Below are positions 49,606 to 58,709 of a stretch of 64,000 bases of DNA, piece after piece. Origin of the DNA: Jiella marina (GTDB lineage: Bacteria > Pseudomonadota > Alphaproteobacteria > Rhizobiales > Rhizobiaceae); NCBI RefSeq assembly GCF_024359545.1, contig NZ_JAKQZG010000005.1, positions 248,001 through 312,000 of the forward strand, given 5' to 3'. The position numbers were made by a program, and so were the translations under genes. How positions within the stretch are numbered: the stretch's first letter is position 1; every line of letters starts with the position of its first letter. Under the pieces are notes generated by a model. That model was not told the origin of the DNA, did no database searches, and saw nothing but the letters and a program-made list of their open reading frames with translations.

Positions 49606-49784
49606 CGCGCCCGCCCTGATGCTGCTCGGCAGGCGCGGATCGACGTGGCAGCATTGCCACACAGTGTTGCCACAATTGGCCGATGGCGACTTGAGCAATT
49701 GCTGCGCAAGGGTGGCAAGACTAAGCTGGCGGCGATCGGCAATGCAGCGTCTGCAGTCTCCAGCGATACGAGGCACGGGTTCCT

Positions 49785-50360
49785 ATGAAGTTTCGTCTTT
49801 CCGCGCTTACCGCTCTGTTCCTGAGTGCGGTGACGGCACTTCCGGCTGCCGCGAAGGACACCTGGCCCTACGATTGGCTGGAATGGGACCGCAACGCCGA
49901 TCTTTGGGAGATTCGGCTTGGCGCCGGCGCTTACGACACGCGCTTTTTCAGCGGCAAGGACTACGCGCCCGATGGTGTCGTCGTGAATGGCGAAGTCGTC
50001 GCGCCATCGCCGGAGGCGCTGCGCATCATTGGCTCGCCGCGCCCCTATATCGGTGTCGAAGGGGCGTTCGCGGACGACCCGATCCACGTCTTTTACGGTG
50101 GCCTGACTTGGCAGGCCTACTTCCTGGACAATGTGTACTACGGCTTCGGCCTCGGCGGTTCCGTAGTGTCCGATACCGACGTGACCTCCGATCGATCGCT
50201 CGGTTCGAACGTGCTGTTCCACCTGCAGTTCAATGCCGGCATCGACATCACGCCGCAGCACAGCGTGCAGTTCTTCATGAACCACTTCTCGAACGCGAAC
50301 CTCGCCGACGACAATGAAGGGCTCGACACGACGGGCGGCCGTTTCGTCTATCGGTTCTGA
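49785..50360 (+). CDS. PagL-like lipid A 3-O-deacylase
   Basis: A 191-residue outer-membrane beta-barrel protein. The signal peptide is KFRLSALTALFLSAVTALPAAAK. The PagL (acyloxyacyl hydrolase) catalytic motif lies near the C terminus: FFMNHFSNANLADDNEGLDTTG, with the His-Ser pair of the HxSNA type and a following Asn/Glu region. Alternating hydrophobic strands end in the terminal aromatic RFVYRF, the beta-barrel assembly signal. PagL removes the 3-O acyl chain of lipid A, which reduces endotoxicity and remodels the envelope. It stands alone between the antiporter and the P450. Confidence 0.88.
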   Translation: MKFRLSALTALFLSAVTALPAAAKDTWPYDWLEWDRNADLWEIRLGAGAYDTRFFSGKDYAPDGVVVNGEVVAPSPEALRIIGSPRPYIGVEGAFADDPIHVFYGGLTWQAYFLDNVYYGFGLGGSVVSDTDVTSDRSLGSNVLFHLQFNAGIDITPQHSVQFFMNHFSNANLADDNEGLDTTGGRFVYRF

Positions 50361-50589
50361 TTGTTCCTTCGCGGGGCGGCTAACCCCTGTCTTCTCTCGC
50401 CCGGAGAGGCGACGACACATAGGACGAAAGCGAACGTCGGATCATAGCGGCGATCCAGCTGGTGCGAGTTGCCGTCGCCCATCTTCCTTTTTCATTTCCA
50501 GTGCCTCAAACCGTCGGTGTGAGGCCGGGCTTTCGACTCTTTCGAACCGATCACTCGGCCCGCCGTCATCAGAACGAGCGTGAGAGCCG

Positions 50590-51993
50590 ATGAGCCAAGA
50601 TTTCCGTCCCGTGCTGCCGGAAGCTCTGGACCAGCACCCCAAACCGATCGACCGGATCCGAAAGCGTCTGCGCTCCAGCCTCGGCCTTTTCCTGAAAGGC
50701 AGTTACGGCTTCATCGGCGTCAGCCGGCATGCCATCCCGACCATGCCGCCCTGGAAGAAGCGGGCGATGTTCTTCGTCCGCGAGCCCGATCTCATCCGGG
50801 AGGTCCTGGTTCGTCGCCCCAGCGATTTTCCGAAGGGCGGCGTGATGGATGCAATGCTGCGCAAGCTCACCGGCTATTCGATCTTCGTCAGCAATGGCGA
50901 AGCATGGGCGCGTCATCGTCGCATCATCGACCAGGCGTTCACTCACGCAGGGGTGCGGAACGTGTTCTCGCTCATGCGGGACGCCAGCGACGCCAGCATC
51001 GTTCGGCTCTCCGCCCAAGCCGACACGAACGAAGCCGTCGCCATGGATGAGGAGATGACGCATTTTGCCGGCGACATCATTTTCCGCACCATCTACTCCG
51101 AGCCACTGACTTCCGAAGACGCCCATCGCATCTTCTCGGCCTTCGAGACCTTTCAGGGCATCGCCTTCGCGCAAGGGATGATCGGGCTAGCCGGCATTCC
51201 GACCAACTGGATCTGGTCGAACCGCCGGGCCAAGAAGATGGCTCGCGAGATCCGCGATGTCCTCAATGGCCCGCTGCAACGACGCATGAAGGCCGTCGCC
51301 GCCGGTGAACCGGTCCCGGACAATGATATCCTCTCCGCCCTGATGACTGCGGTCGATCCCGTGACCGGGACGCGCTTCGAAGGGGACGAACTGCTCGACC
51401 AGATCGCCATGCTGTTCCTCGCAGGGCACGAGACCTCGGCGGCCGCCCTCGGGTGGGCGCTCTACCTGATGTCCCATCGCCGCGACATCCAGGACGAGAT
51501 GCGAAGCGAGGCGCGTGCGGCCCTTGGCGACAGGCCGCCGCAGTTCCAGGACATGAAGCGGCTGGAAAAGACGCGGAATGTCTTCCGCGAAGCCCTCAGG
51601 CTCTATCCACCCGTGGCGTTTTTCTCCCGCGACGCGGTGAAGGACGAAAGGCTCGGGGACCAGGACATCGCCCCCGGTGAACCGGTGGTCGTTCCGGCCT
51701 GGCTCATGCATCGTCATACCGAATACTGGAAGGACGCGAACGGGTTCGATCCCGCGCGCTTCTCTTCGCCCGAAACGCGGGACGCGCAACGCAACGCCTA
51801 CATGCCCTTTTCCATGGGCGCACGGGTCTGCGTCGGAGCAGCCTTCGCGCTTCAGGAGGCGACGCTCGTGCTGGCCGAGATCATCCGGCGCTTCGAGGTG
51901 CTGCCGGTCCCCGGACACGAACCGCAACCGGTCTCCCGCCTGACCGTTCGCTCGGAGAACGGGATTCGGGTCTACCTCCGGTCGGTCGATTGA
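50590..51993 (+). CDS. Cytochrome P450
   Basis: A 467-residue cytochrome P450. The I-helix oxygen-binding motif LFLAGHETSAAALGW lies near residue 278, the ExxR motif in NVFREALRLYPP, and the heme ligand Cys414 in FSMGARVCVGAAFALQEA, with normal spacing. There is no membrane anchor, so it is a soluble bacterial type with an unusually long N terminus resembling CYP102-like or fatty-acid/terpene families. No ferredoxin or reductase gene is nearby, so redox partners come from elsewhere. Its substrate is unknown. The start at 50590 gives MSQDFRPVLPEALDQ. Confidence 0.95.
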   Translation: MSQDFRPVLPEALDQHPKPIDRIRKRLRSSLGLFLKGSYGFIGVSRHAIPTMPPWKKRAMFFVREPDLIREVLVRRPSDFPKGGVMDAMLRKLTGYSIFVSNGEAWARHRRIIDQAFTHAGVRNVFSLMRDASDASIVRLSAQADTNEAVAMDEEMTHFAGDIIFRTIYSEPLTSEDAHRIFSAFETFQGIAFAQGMIGLAGIPTNWIWSNRRAKKMAREIRDVLNGPLQRRMKAVAAGEPVPDNDILSALMTAVDPVTGTRFEGDELLDQIAMLFLAGHETSAAALGWALYLMSHRRDIQDEMRSEARAALGDRPPQFQDMKRLEKTRNVFREALRLYPPVAFFSRDAVKDERLGDQDIAPGEPVVVPAWLMHRHTEYWKDANGFDPARFSSPETRDAQRNAYMPFSMGARVCVGAAFALQEATLVLAEIIRRFEVLPVPGHEPQPVSRLTVRSENGIRVYLRSVD

Positions 51994-52289
51994 GCGTCAC
52001 ATTGATGCGGGTGTCAGGCGCGGCTCAAGCCCTGTCCCGCATCTCTTTTGGTTCTTTGATCCTGGTCCGCAAGGTGCCATGCCTCACCGCTTCGCGCCGG
52101 TAGGTAGTTGACGAACCATTAAATCCTGCCACCATAGCTGAACAGAAGTGCATGCCTTTCGTTTGAGCAGCGAGGCAGTGTTCGTTCAGCGTCAATGGGC
52201 GCCGTTCGATTCGGATGTCCCGGTCTTCTCGTTGCGATCATCTCCGTGCCTGACGACGGTCGGGCCGATCGGTCGGGAAAGGACCTCGC
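51994..52289. other. Intergenic region between P450 and symporter genes
   Basis: These 296 bases hold no convincing gene, terminator or known RNA motif that I could recognise. Base composition is less GC-biased here, especially around 52020-52140, and probably holds the promoter of the symporter gene. Confidence 0.4.
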
Positions 52290-53624
52290 ATGTCTCTCAC
52301 CATGAAGATCCTCGTGGGGATGCTGGCCGGCCTCGTCGTCGGTGTCTTCTTCAACATGATCGACGTTGCCTTCATCAACGAGCACATCGTTGGTGGCCTC
52401 TTTGCCATGATCGGCACGATGTTCGTCAACGCTTTGAAGATGCTGGTGGTGCCGCTGGTGGTCTTCTCGCTCCTGTGCGGCGTGACAGGAATCGGCGATA
52501 TCCGGCTGCTCGGCCGCGTCGGCGGCAAATCGTTCGGCCTCTATCTGATGACGACCGCCATCGCGATCGGCACGGCGATCATCCTCGCGCTGCTCATTGG
52601 GCCTGGTCAGGGCTTCGACATGCAGGGCATCGACGCGAGCGGTATCGAGGCGAAGGAAGCGCCCTCGGTCTGGAGTGTCTTCGCCAGCATCGTGCCGACC
52701 AATCCGATCCAGGCCTTCGCCTCGGGCGAAATGCTGCAGATCATCTTCTACGTCATCGTCGTCGGCATCGCCGCGGTGATGCTCGGCGATCAATCCGCGC
52801 CGTTCGTCCGGGCCTGCGAATACATGAACGAGCTGATGATGAAGATCGTCTCCATCGTCATGGCCGCAGCTCCCTATGGCGTCTTCTGTCTCATCGCGAA
52901 GACCTTCGCGGAGCAGGGGATCGAACTGTTCATTCCGGTGCTTGCCTATGTCGTCACCCTGGTGGGAGCGCTGCTCCTCCATCTCTTCGTGACGCTGATG
53001 CTGCTGCTCAAGGTGTTTTCGGGCCTCAACCCCTTCACCTTCATCAAGAAGATGCGGCCGGCCCAGATCTTCGCCTTCTCGACCGCAAGCTCCAATGCCA
53101 CCATCCCTGTCACGCTGCGCTGCGTGACGGAGCGGATCGGCGTCAACAATTCGGTCGCATCCTTCACCGTGCCCTTCGGCGCCACGATCAACATGGACGG
53201 CACCGCGATCATGCAGGGGGTGGCGACGGTCTTCCTCGCCAATGTCTACGGCATCGAACTCGGCATCAGCGGCTACCTCATGGTCATCGCCATGGCGGTG
53301 CTGGCCTCGATCGGCACAGCGGGCGTCCCGGGCGTCGGCCTCGTCATGCTGACCATGGTGCTCAATCAGGTCGGCCTGCCCATCGAGGGCATCGCCCTGA
53401 TCCTCGGCGTCGACCGGCTGATGGACATGATCCGCACGGCCGTGAACATCACCGGCGACGCGGTGGTTTCGACGATCGTTGCCAGCCAGGAAGGCGAGAT
53501 TGATCGAACGGTCTTCGAGGATCCGAATGCCGGGATGGCGGAAGACGAGGATCTCCACATCGACACGGCCGCCGAAGGACGGCTGGCCGAGGAAGTCCGC
53601 CATCGTCCGCATCCGGCGGAGTAG
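52290..53624 (+). CDS. Dicarboxylate/amino acid:cation symporter (DAACS)
   Basis: A 444-residue secondary transporter of the glutamate/dicarboxylate:cation symporter family. The serine-rich hairpin AFSTASSNATIPVTLRCV, the NNSVASFTVPFGATINMDGTAIMQGVATVFLAN signature (with NMDGT) and GIPG-like ASIGTAGVPGVGLVMLTMVLNQVGLPIEG are present, as are DRLMDMIRTAVNITGDAV residues of the binding site. About 8 membrane helices plus two re-entrant loops are expected. It carries Na+ or H+ with glutamate, aspartate or C4-dicarboxylates; which one is unclear. The tail is acidic (AGMAEDEDLHID). Confidence 0.95.
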   Translation: MSLTMKILVGMLAGLVVGVFFNMIDVAFINEHIVGGLFAMIGTMFVNALKMLVVPLVVFSLLCGVTGIGDIRLLGRVGGKSFGLYLMTTAIAIGTAIILALLIGPGQGFDMQGIDASGIEAKEAPSVWSVFASIVPTNPIQAFASGEMLQIIFYVIVVGIAAVMLGDQSAPFVRACEYMNELMMKIVSIVMAAAPYGVFCLIAKTFAEQGIELFIPVLAYVVTLVGALLLHLFVTLMLLLKVFSGLNPFTFIKKMRPAQIFAFSTASSNATIPVTLRCVTERIGVNNSVASFTVPFGATINMDGTAIMQGVATVFLANVYGIELGISGYLMVIAMAVLASIGTAGVPGVGLVMLTMVLNQVGLPIEGIALILGVDRLMDMIRTAVNITGDAVVSTIVASQEGEIDRTVFEDPNAGMAEDEDLHIDTAAEGRLAEEVRHRPHPAE

Positions 53625-53663
53625 AAACCGGGTCGGGGCGTGCAGCGCCCCGGCGCCTGCGGC

Positions 53664-54581
53664 CTATCGCACAATCAGCGTTCCGGCGCCGTGCTCGGTC
53701 AGGAGTTCCAGAAGCACGGCGTGGCGGGTCTTGCCGTTCAGGATGACGACGCCTTCGACGCCGCGGTCGATCGCCTCGATGCAGGTCTCGACCTTGGGGA
53801 TCATGCCGCCGGAGATAGTCCCGTCGCGGATCAGGGCGCGGGCTTCGGCGACGGAGAGCTCCTTGATCAGTTCCCCGGACTTGTCGAGGACGCCCGGCAC
53901 GTCGGTCAGGAACAGGAGCCGCGACGCCTCAAGGGCGCCGGCGATGGCGCCGGCGAAGGTGTCGGCATTGATGTTGTAGGTCGCGCCGTCGCGGCCGGGG
54001 GCGACCGGCGCGATGACCGGGATCATCTCCGAGCGGGCCAGAAGATCGAGCAGCGTGCGGTCGACCTCGACGGGCTCGCCCACGAAGCCGAGATCGAGCA
54101 CGCGTTCGATGTTGGAATCGGGGTCGAGAATGGTCTTCTTGGCCTTTTCGGCGAAGACCATGTTGCCGTCCTTGCCGCAAAGGCCGATCGCCCATTCGCC
54201 CTCGGCATTGATCAGGGCGACGATCTCCTTGTTGATCGAGCCGGCAAGCACCATCTCGACGATCTTCACCGTCTCGGCATCGGTGACCCGCAGTCCGCCC
54301 TCGAAGCGTGACTCGATGCCCATCTGATTGAGCATCCGGCCGATCTGCGGGCCGCCCCCATGGACGACGATCGGGTTGACGCCGGACTGTTTGAGGAGAG
54401 CGACGTCGCGCGCGAAAGCCTGGCCGAGGGTCGCGTCCCCCATGGCGTGGCCGCCATATTTCACGACGACGGTTTTGTTCTCGTAGGCCTGCATGAAGGG
54501 CAGGGCCTCGGCGAGCACGCGCGCGCGAGTTTCGCCGTTGTCGGGGGTCCCATTTTCCGTCGTCATCGGCAGGTCGGGCAT
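53664..54581 (-). CDS. argB: Acetylglutamate kinase
   Basis: ArgB phosphorylates N-acetylglutamate in arginine biosynthesis. The 305-residue product shows [14 protein letters not shown] (phosphate-binding), [36 protein letters not shown], then GLVGEPVEV-like [17 protein letters not shown] and [33 protein letters not shown]. All substrate motifs are present. Start at 54581 ([11 protein letters not shown]); a second ATG at 54566 is also good. No other arg genes are adjacent. Confidence 0.97.
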   Translation of the reverse strand: MPDLPMTTENGTPDNGETRARVLAEALPFMQAYENKTVVVKYGGHAMGDATLGQAFARDVALLKQSGVNPIVVHGGGPQIGRMLNQMGIESRFEGGLRVTDAETVKIVEMVLAGSINKEIVALINAEGEWAIGLCGKDGNMVFAEKAKKTILDPDSNIERVLDLGFVGEPVEVDRTLLDLLARSEMIPVIAPVAPGRDGATYNINADTFAGAIAGALEASRLLFLTDVPGVLDKSGELIKELSVAEARALIRDGTISGGMIPKVETCIEAIDRGVEGVVILNGKTRHAVLLELLTEHGAGTLIVR

Positions 54582-54821
54582 CAAGGGTCTCCGGCTGGGC
54601 GAGAGTCGATCCTGTTCGGTTTCGACGGCTTCTAGCGGGAAACGTGGCGAAGCGGAACCAGGAAGCATGGGAGAAGTCGGGCGGGCTTCGCGTTTGCTTC
54701 CTCACGCCCCGCCTCACGGCATTGTTGGCATGCCTGCAGTGGGCGGACGGGACTCCTGACTAAATTTGAACGCCGTGAGACAAAGCGCGGCGCCCCCTGC
54801 CGCCCAATGACCGGAGATGCC

Positions 54822-55391
54822 ATGTTTCGCGACTTCATGCGGGTTTGTTCCGTCGCCGCCTTGTGGATCGGCCTTGCGGGCGCGGCCGCGGCTCAGGATG
54901 CCTTCGAGGCGGCTCGGGCGGATGATACGCATATCCTGATGCGCCATGCGATCGCGCCGGGCACGGGGGACCCCGCCGACTTTGCGCTGGATGATTGCGC
55001 CACGCAGCGCAACCTCTCCGACGAGGGGCGAGACCAGGCACGACGGATCGGCGAGCGCCTGCGCGAAAACGGCGTGGAGATCGATGTCGTCCTGACCAGC
55101 CAGTGGTGCCGGTCGCGCGATACGGCCGAACTCCTCGGCTTCCAGCCGGTCGAGGACGAACCGGCGCTCAATTCCTTCTTCCGGAACCGCGGCACCGCCG
55201 ACGAGCAGACCGCCGCGTTGAAGGCCCGTATCAAGGCTCTCGACACGGCCGGTCGGAAGGCAGCGCTGGTCAGCCATCAGGTGAACATCACCGCCCTGAC
55301 CGACGTCTTCCCTGCTTCGGGCGAGATCGTCGTCATCGCGCTGGGCGACGACGGCGAAGTCTCTGTCGAAGGGCGCATCAAGACGCAATAG
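54822..55391 (+). CDS. Exported histidine phosphatase family protein
   Basis: A 189-residue protein with a signal peptide (VCSVAALWIGLAGAAAAQ) and the histidine-phosphatase fold. The catalytic RHG-type motif appears as ILMRHAIAP (RHA variant with the nucleophilic His), followed by NLSDEGRDQARRIGERL, VVLTSQWCRSRDTAELL and LVSHQVNITAL with the second catalytic His. RHA in place of RHG is common in periplasmic members of this branch. The start at 54822 follows GGAGATGCC; an ATG at 54807 is also possible. Its substrate is unknown. Confidence 0.9.
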   Translation: MFRDFMRVCSVAALWIGLAGAAAAQDAFEAARADDTHILMRHAIAPGTGDPADFALDDCATQRNLSDEGRDQARRIGERLRENGVEIDVVLTSQWCRSRDTAELLGFQPVEDEPALNSFFRNRGTADEQTAALKARIKALDTAGRKAALVSHQVNITALTDVFPASGEIVVIALGDDGEVSVEGRIKTQ

Positions 55392-55414
55392 CGCCGATAG
55401 CCTGGCGCTGCGGG

Positions 55415-57322
55415 TCAGCGCCCGGCGACGATCGCCTTGATCTCGTCGAGGGCAGCCGGATCCTCGATCGTGGCCGGCGTGTCGAAGGGCTGGTTCTCGA
55501 CGATCGCCTTGATCGTCCGCCGCAAGATCTTGCCGGAGCGGGTCTTGGGCAAGCGGTCGACCACCATTACCGAGCGAAATGCCGCAACGGGGCCGATCTG
55601 GTCACGGACCATGGCGATCAGCTCCTTTTCGATGGTCGGCCGATCGGTCGTGGCGCCTTTCTTCAGCACCACGAAGCCGCAGGGAATTTCGCCCTTCACC
55701 TCGTCGCGCATGCCGATCACCGCGCATTCGGCCACTGCCGGATGGCCGCCGACGGCCTCCTCCATCTCGCCGGTCGACAGCCGGTGGCCGGCGACGTTGA
55801 TGACGTCGTCGGTGCGGCCCATCACATAGACATAGCCGTCCTCGTCGATGAAGCCGGCGTCGGAGGTAGAGTAGTAGCCCGGGAACTCGCTCAGATAGCC
55901 CGATCTGAAACGCTCCTCCGCGTTCCAGAGCGTCGGCAGCGCTCCAGGAGGCAGCGGCAGCTTGATGGCGATGGCGCCCATCTCATTGGCCTTGAGGGGC
56001 TTGCCGCCGAAATCGAGAACCTGGATGTCGAAGCCCGGCACGGCAACCGTCGGGCTGCCGCGCTTGATCGGCAACAGGCCGAGGCCGAGCGGATTGGCGG
56101 CAATCGGCCAGCCGGATTCGGTCTGCCACCAATGATCGATCACCGGGCGGGAGAGGGCGTTTTCCGCCCAGATGATCGTCTCCGGGTCGGCGCGCTCGCC
56201 GGCGAGGAACAGCGCCTTGAAACGGGAGAGATCGTAACGGCCGGGGAATTCGCCTTCCGGATCCTCCTTGCGGATGCCGCGGATCGCCGTCGGGGCGGTG
56301 AACAGGATCTTCGCGCCGTGCTCGGCGACCACGCGCCAGAAGGTGCCGGCGTCGGGCGTGCCGATCGGCTTGCCCTCGAACAGGATCGTCGTCGCCCCAC
56401 GCAGAAGAGGCGCGTAGACGATGTAGGAATGGCCGACCACCCAGCCGATGTCGGAGGCGCAGAAGAAGACCTCGTCGGCGTCGGTGTCGAAGATCGCCTT
56501 CAGCGACCAGTGGAGCGCGACGGCATGGCCGCCATTGTCGCGTACGACGCCCTTTGGCTTTCCGGTCGTACCGGAGGTGTAGAGGATGTAGAGCGGATCG
56601 GTTGCCTTGACCGGGATACAGGGGCTGTCCGTTCCCGCCTCGAGCTTCGCGATGGCGCCTGCGCGCAGCGTGTCCCAGTCGTGGTCGCGGCCTTCGACGA
56701 GGCTCGCCTCAAGCTCCGGACGGGCGAAGATGATCGTCGCGTCCGGCTTGTGGGTCGCGAGTTCGATCGCCTTGTCCAGAAGCGGCTTGTACTCGACCTT
56801 GCGGGTCGGCTCGATGCCGCAGCTTGCCGAAAGCACGAGCTTGGGCGCGGCGTCGTCGATCCGGGCCGCAAGCTCGCGCGCCGCGAACCCGCCGAAGACG
56901 ACGGAATGGATCGCCCCGATCCGCGCGCAGGCGAGCATGGCGAAGACCGCCTGGGGGATCATCGGCATGTAGATGATGACCCGATCGCCCTTCGTCACGC
57001 CCTTTTCGGTCAGGACAAGCGCGAGCGCCTTCACCTCCGTCAGAAGCTCACCATAGGTGATATGCCGCTTGGCCCCCGTCACCGGCGAGTCGTAGATGAT
57101 CGCCGGCCTGTCGCCGGCGCCATGCTCTACATGGCGGTCGATTGCGTTGTAGCAGGTGTTGAGTTCGGCGTCGGGAAACCACCGGCCATAGACCCCGGCT
57201 TCGGCGTCGAAAGCCTTCGAAGGCGGCGTCGCCCAGTCGATGCCCTTGGCCGCCTCCAGCCAGAATCCCGCCGGATCCTCGCGCCAGGCCTGATACGTCT
57301 GATGGTAGCGGCTCGTCGACAT
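55415..57322 (-). CDS. prpE: Propionyl-CoA synthetase (PrpE-like)
   Basis: A 635-residue acyl-CoA synthetase of the acetyl/propionyl type. The N terminus YHQTYQAWREDPAGFWLEAAKGIDWATPPSKAFD is typical of PrpE. ATP motifs are LYILYTSGTTGKPKGVVRDNGGHAVALHWSLKAIFD, then WWQTESGWPIAANPLGLGLLPIKRGSPT, and YVMGRTDDVINVAGHRLSTGEMEEAVGGHPAVAE with the catalytic lysine in TRSGKILRR. It activates propionate to propionyl-CoA. ATG 57322 is used because GGGGAGGATGAG precedes it. No methylcitrate or methylmalonyl genes are nearby. Confidence 0.93.
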   Translation of the reverse strand: MSTSRYHQTYQAWREDPAGFWLEAAKGIDWATPPSKAFDAEAGVYGRWFPDAELNTCYNAIDRHVEHGAGDRPAIIYDSPVTGAKRHITYGELLTEVKALALVLTEKGVTKGDRVIIYMPMIPQAVFAMLACARIGAIHSVVFGGFAARELAARIDDAAPKLVLSASCGIEPTRKVEYKPLLDKAIELATHKPDATIIFARPELEASLVEGRDHDWDTLRAGAIAKLEAGTDSPCIPVKATDPLYILYTSGTTGKPKGVVRDNGGHAVALHWSLKAIFDTDADEVFFCASDIGWVVGHSYIVYAPLLRGATTILFEGKPIGTPDAGTFWRVVAEHGAKILFTAPTAIRGIRKEDPEGEFPGRYDLSRFKALFLAGERADPETIIWAENALSRPVIDHWWQTESGWPIAANPLGLGLLPIKRGSPTVAVPGFDIQVLDFGGKPLKANEMGAIAIKLPLPPGALPTLWNAEERFRSGYLSEFPGYYSTSDAGFIDEDGYVYVMGRTDDVINVAGHRLSTGEMEEAVGGHPAVAECAVIGMRDEVKGEIPCGFVVLKKGATTDRPTIEKELIAMVRDQIGPVAAFRSVMVVDRLPKTRSGKILRRTIKAIVENQPFDTPATIEDPAALDEIKAIVAGR

Positions 57323-57486
57323 CTCATCCTCCCCGATGAAGCTCCCTTGCGCCATTCAGGCGCTTATCTCCTGACAATACTCGGCGCAATTATCCTTTAT
57401 GACCAGAGCCGCAGAGAACTCGTGCCGAAAGTCCGTGTCTGGCCGGGTAAATCTTGAACTGGAAGGAAGGGTGGCGCTCGCGCGCC

Positions 57487-57855
57487 TCAAGCCGGGGGGC
57501 TGCGTTTCAGCAGTCGGGCAATGGAGTCGGCCAGCGTGTCTTCGTTGTAGGGCTTCGGCACATAGGCGTCGAAGGGGGCGTTGGTCCGGCACGGCAGCTG
57601 GCCCTGGGGAATGGCCGTGGTGACGATCGCCGGAGCCTCGTTTCCCTCGGCACGAAGCGCCGTCAACATTGCGATTCCATCCATTTCCGGCATCATGAAA
57701 TCGGTGATGATCACGTCGATGGCCTCGGCACGAGCCTTCGCCAGACCTTCCCGGCCATCCGCCGCCATCACGACTTCATGGCCGTAATCCTCCAATGCGA
57801 GCGAAGCGAGCATGAGGATCACCGCTTCGTCCTCGACCAGGAGAATCCGGGCCAT
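57487..57855 (-). CDS. Single-domain response regulator
   Basis: A 122-residue CheY-like receiver without an output domain. It begins ARILLVEDEAVILMLASLALED, and the phospho-acceptor aspartate lies in VIITDFMMPEMDG. Conserved threonine and lysine follow in AIVTTAIPQGQ and DAYVPKPYNEDTLADS. The start at 57855 has a GGGGAGG site nine bases upstream. Such regulators act in phosphorelays or on chemotaxis-like partners. No kinase is adjacent. The motif is intact, so it should be phosphorylatable. Confidence 0.92.
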   Translation of the reverse strand: MARILLVEDEAVILMLASLALEDYGHEVVMAADGREGLAKARAEAIDVIITDFMMPEMDGIAMLTALRAEGNEAPAIVTTAIPQGQLPCRTNAPFDAYVPKPYNEDTLADSIARLLKRSPPA

Positions 57856-58079
57856 TAAACCGGCCTCCCCGGACGTGGCTTCAGGCCGTTGATGGTCCGT
57901 GTCGGTCTCATGAACCGTTGTCGCCCCCTCGGACTTAGTCGCTGCCGCATGGGCAGAAATCACCTGACGCAATGAGATTGTGAGGAAACTGTGGTCGCGT
58001 TAGGGCCGCACCCGCAAATCCACAAGTCGACGCGTTCGTCTTTTCAGAATTGCTGAGGTCGAAAACCAGGAAAGACTGC

Positions 58080-58709
58080 TCAACCCGTTGATACAAAACT
58101 GAAACCACACTCGCGCAGATCGGCAGCAAGCTTTGCGGAATCCTGAAAGTGAATCCCTTGCCAGCCAGCGGCCACGGCACCCTCGATGTTTTTCTTCGAA
58201 TCGTCGGTGAATAGTGTCGAAAAGGGATCGAGGTCGAACCGGGCCACATGCAGGTCGTAGATCGCCCGGTCCGGCTTGAGGAGGCCGACTTCGCCCGAGA
58301 CGGTGACACCGCGCGTCTGAGTAAGAAACGGATAGAGGCGCTGGGCTTCGCGAAACGTGTCCGGCGCGAAATTGGTCAGAAGCGTCACGTCGACCCCGGC
58401 CTCGATCAGTTGAATCATGATCGCGACGCTGTCCTCATAGGCGTGGGAGACCATGCGGTGCCAGTTCCGGCGGAAGGCCCGGATCTCGGCCTCGCGCTCG
58501 GGATATCGCGCGATCGCTTCGGCTTCGGCTTCGGCCCAGGAGCGGCCGCGATCCTGTTCGAGGTTCCACTCGTGGGAGCAGACTTCCGACAGAAAGAAGT
58601 CGCGTTCCGCATCGTCTGGAATGATCTCGCGGAAGGGAATGTGGGGGTCGTAGTGGATGAGCACGCGGCCGATGTCGAAGACCACGTGCCGGGGAGGATT
58701 GCCTGTCAT
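58080..58709 (-). CDS. HAD-superfamily hydrolase
   Basis: A 209-residue HAD hydrolase of the IA type. Motif I is VVFDIGRVLIHYDP (first Asp nucleophile; the usual second Asp is Gly, as in YihX-like enzymes with DIGxV). Motif II is LLTNFAPDTF, motif III the lysine in GLLKPDRAIYD and motif IV TLFTDDSKKNIEGA. It should dephosphorylate a small sugar phosphate or similar. The start overlaps the stop of mutY by 4 bases, giving a mutY-HAD operon. The active site is complete apart from the Gly in motif I. Confidence 0.92.
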   Translation of the reverse strand: MTGNPPRHVVFDIGRVLIHYDPHIPFREIIPDDAERDFFLSEVCSHEWNLEQDRGRSWAEAEAEAIARYPEREAEIRAFRRNWHRMVSHAYEDSVAIMIQLIEAGVDVTLLTNFAPDTFREAQRLYPFLTQTRGVTVSGEVGLLKPDRAIYDLHVARFDLDPFSTLFTDDSKKNIEGAVAAGWQGIHFQDSAKLAADLRECGFSFVSTG

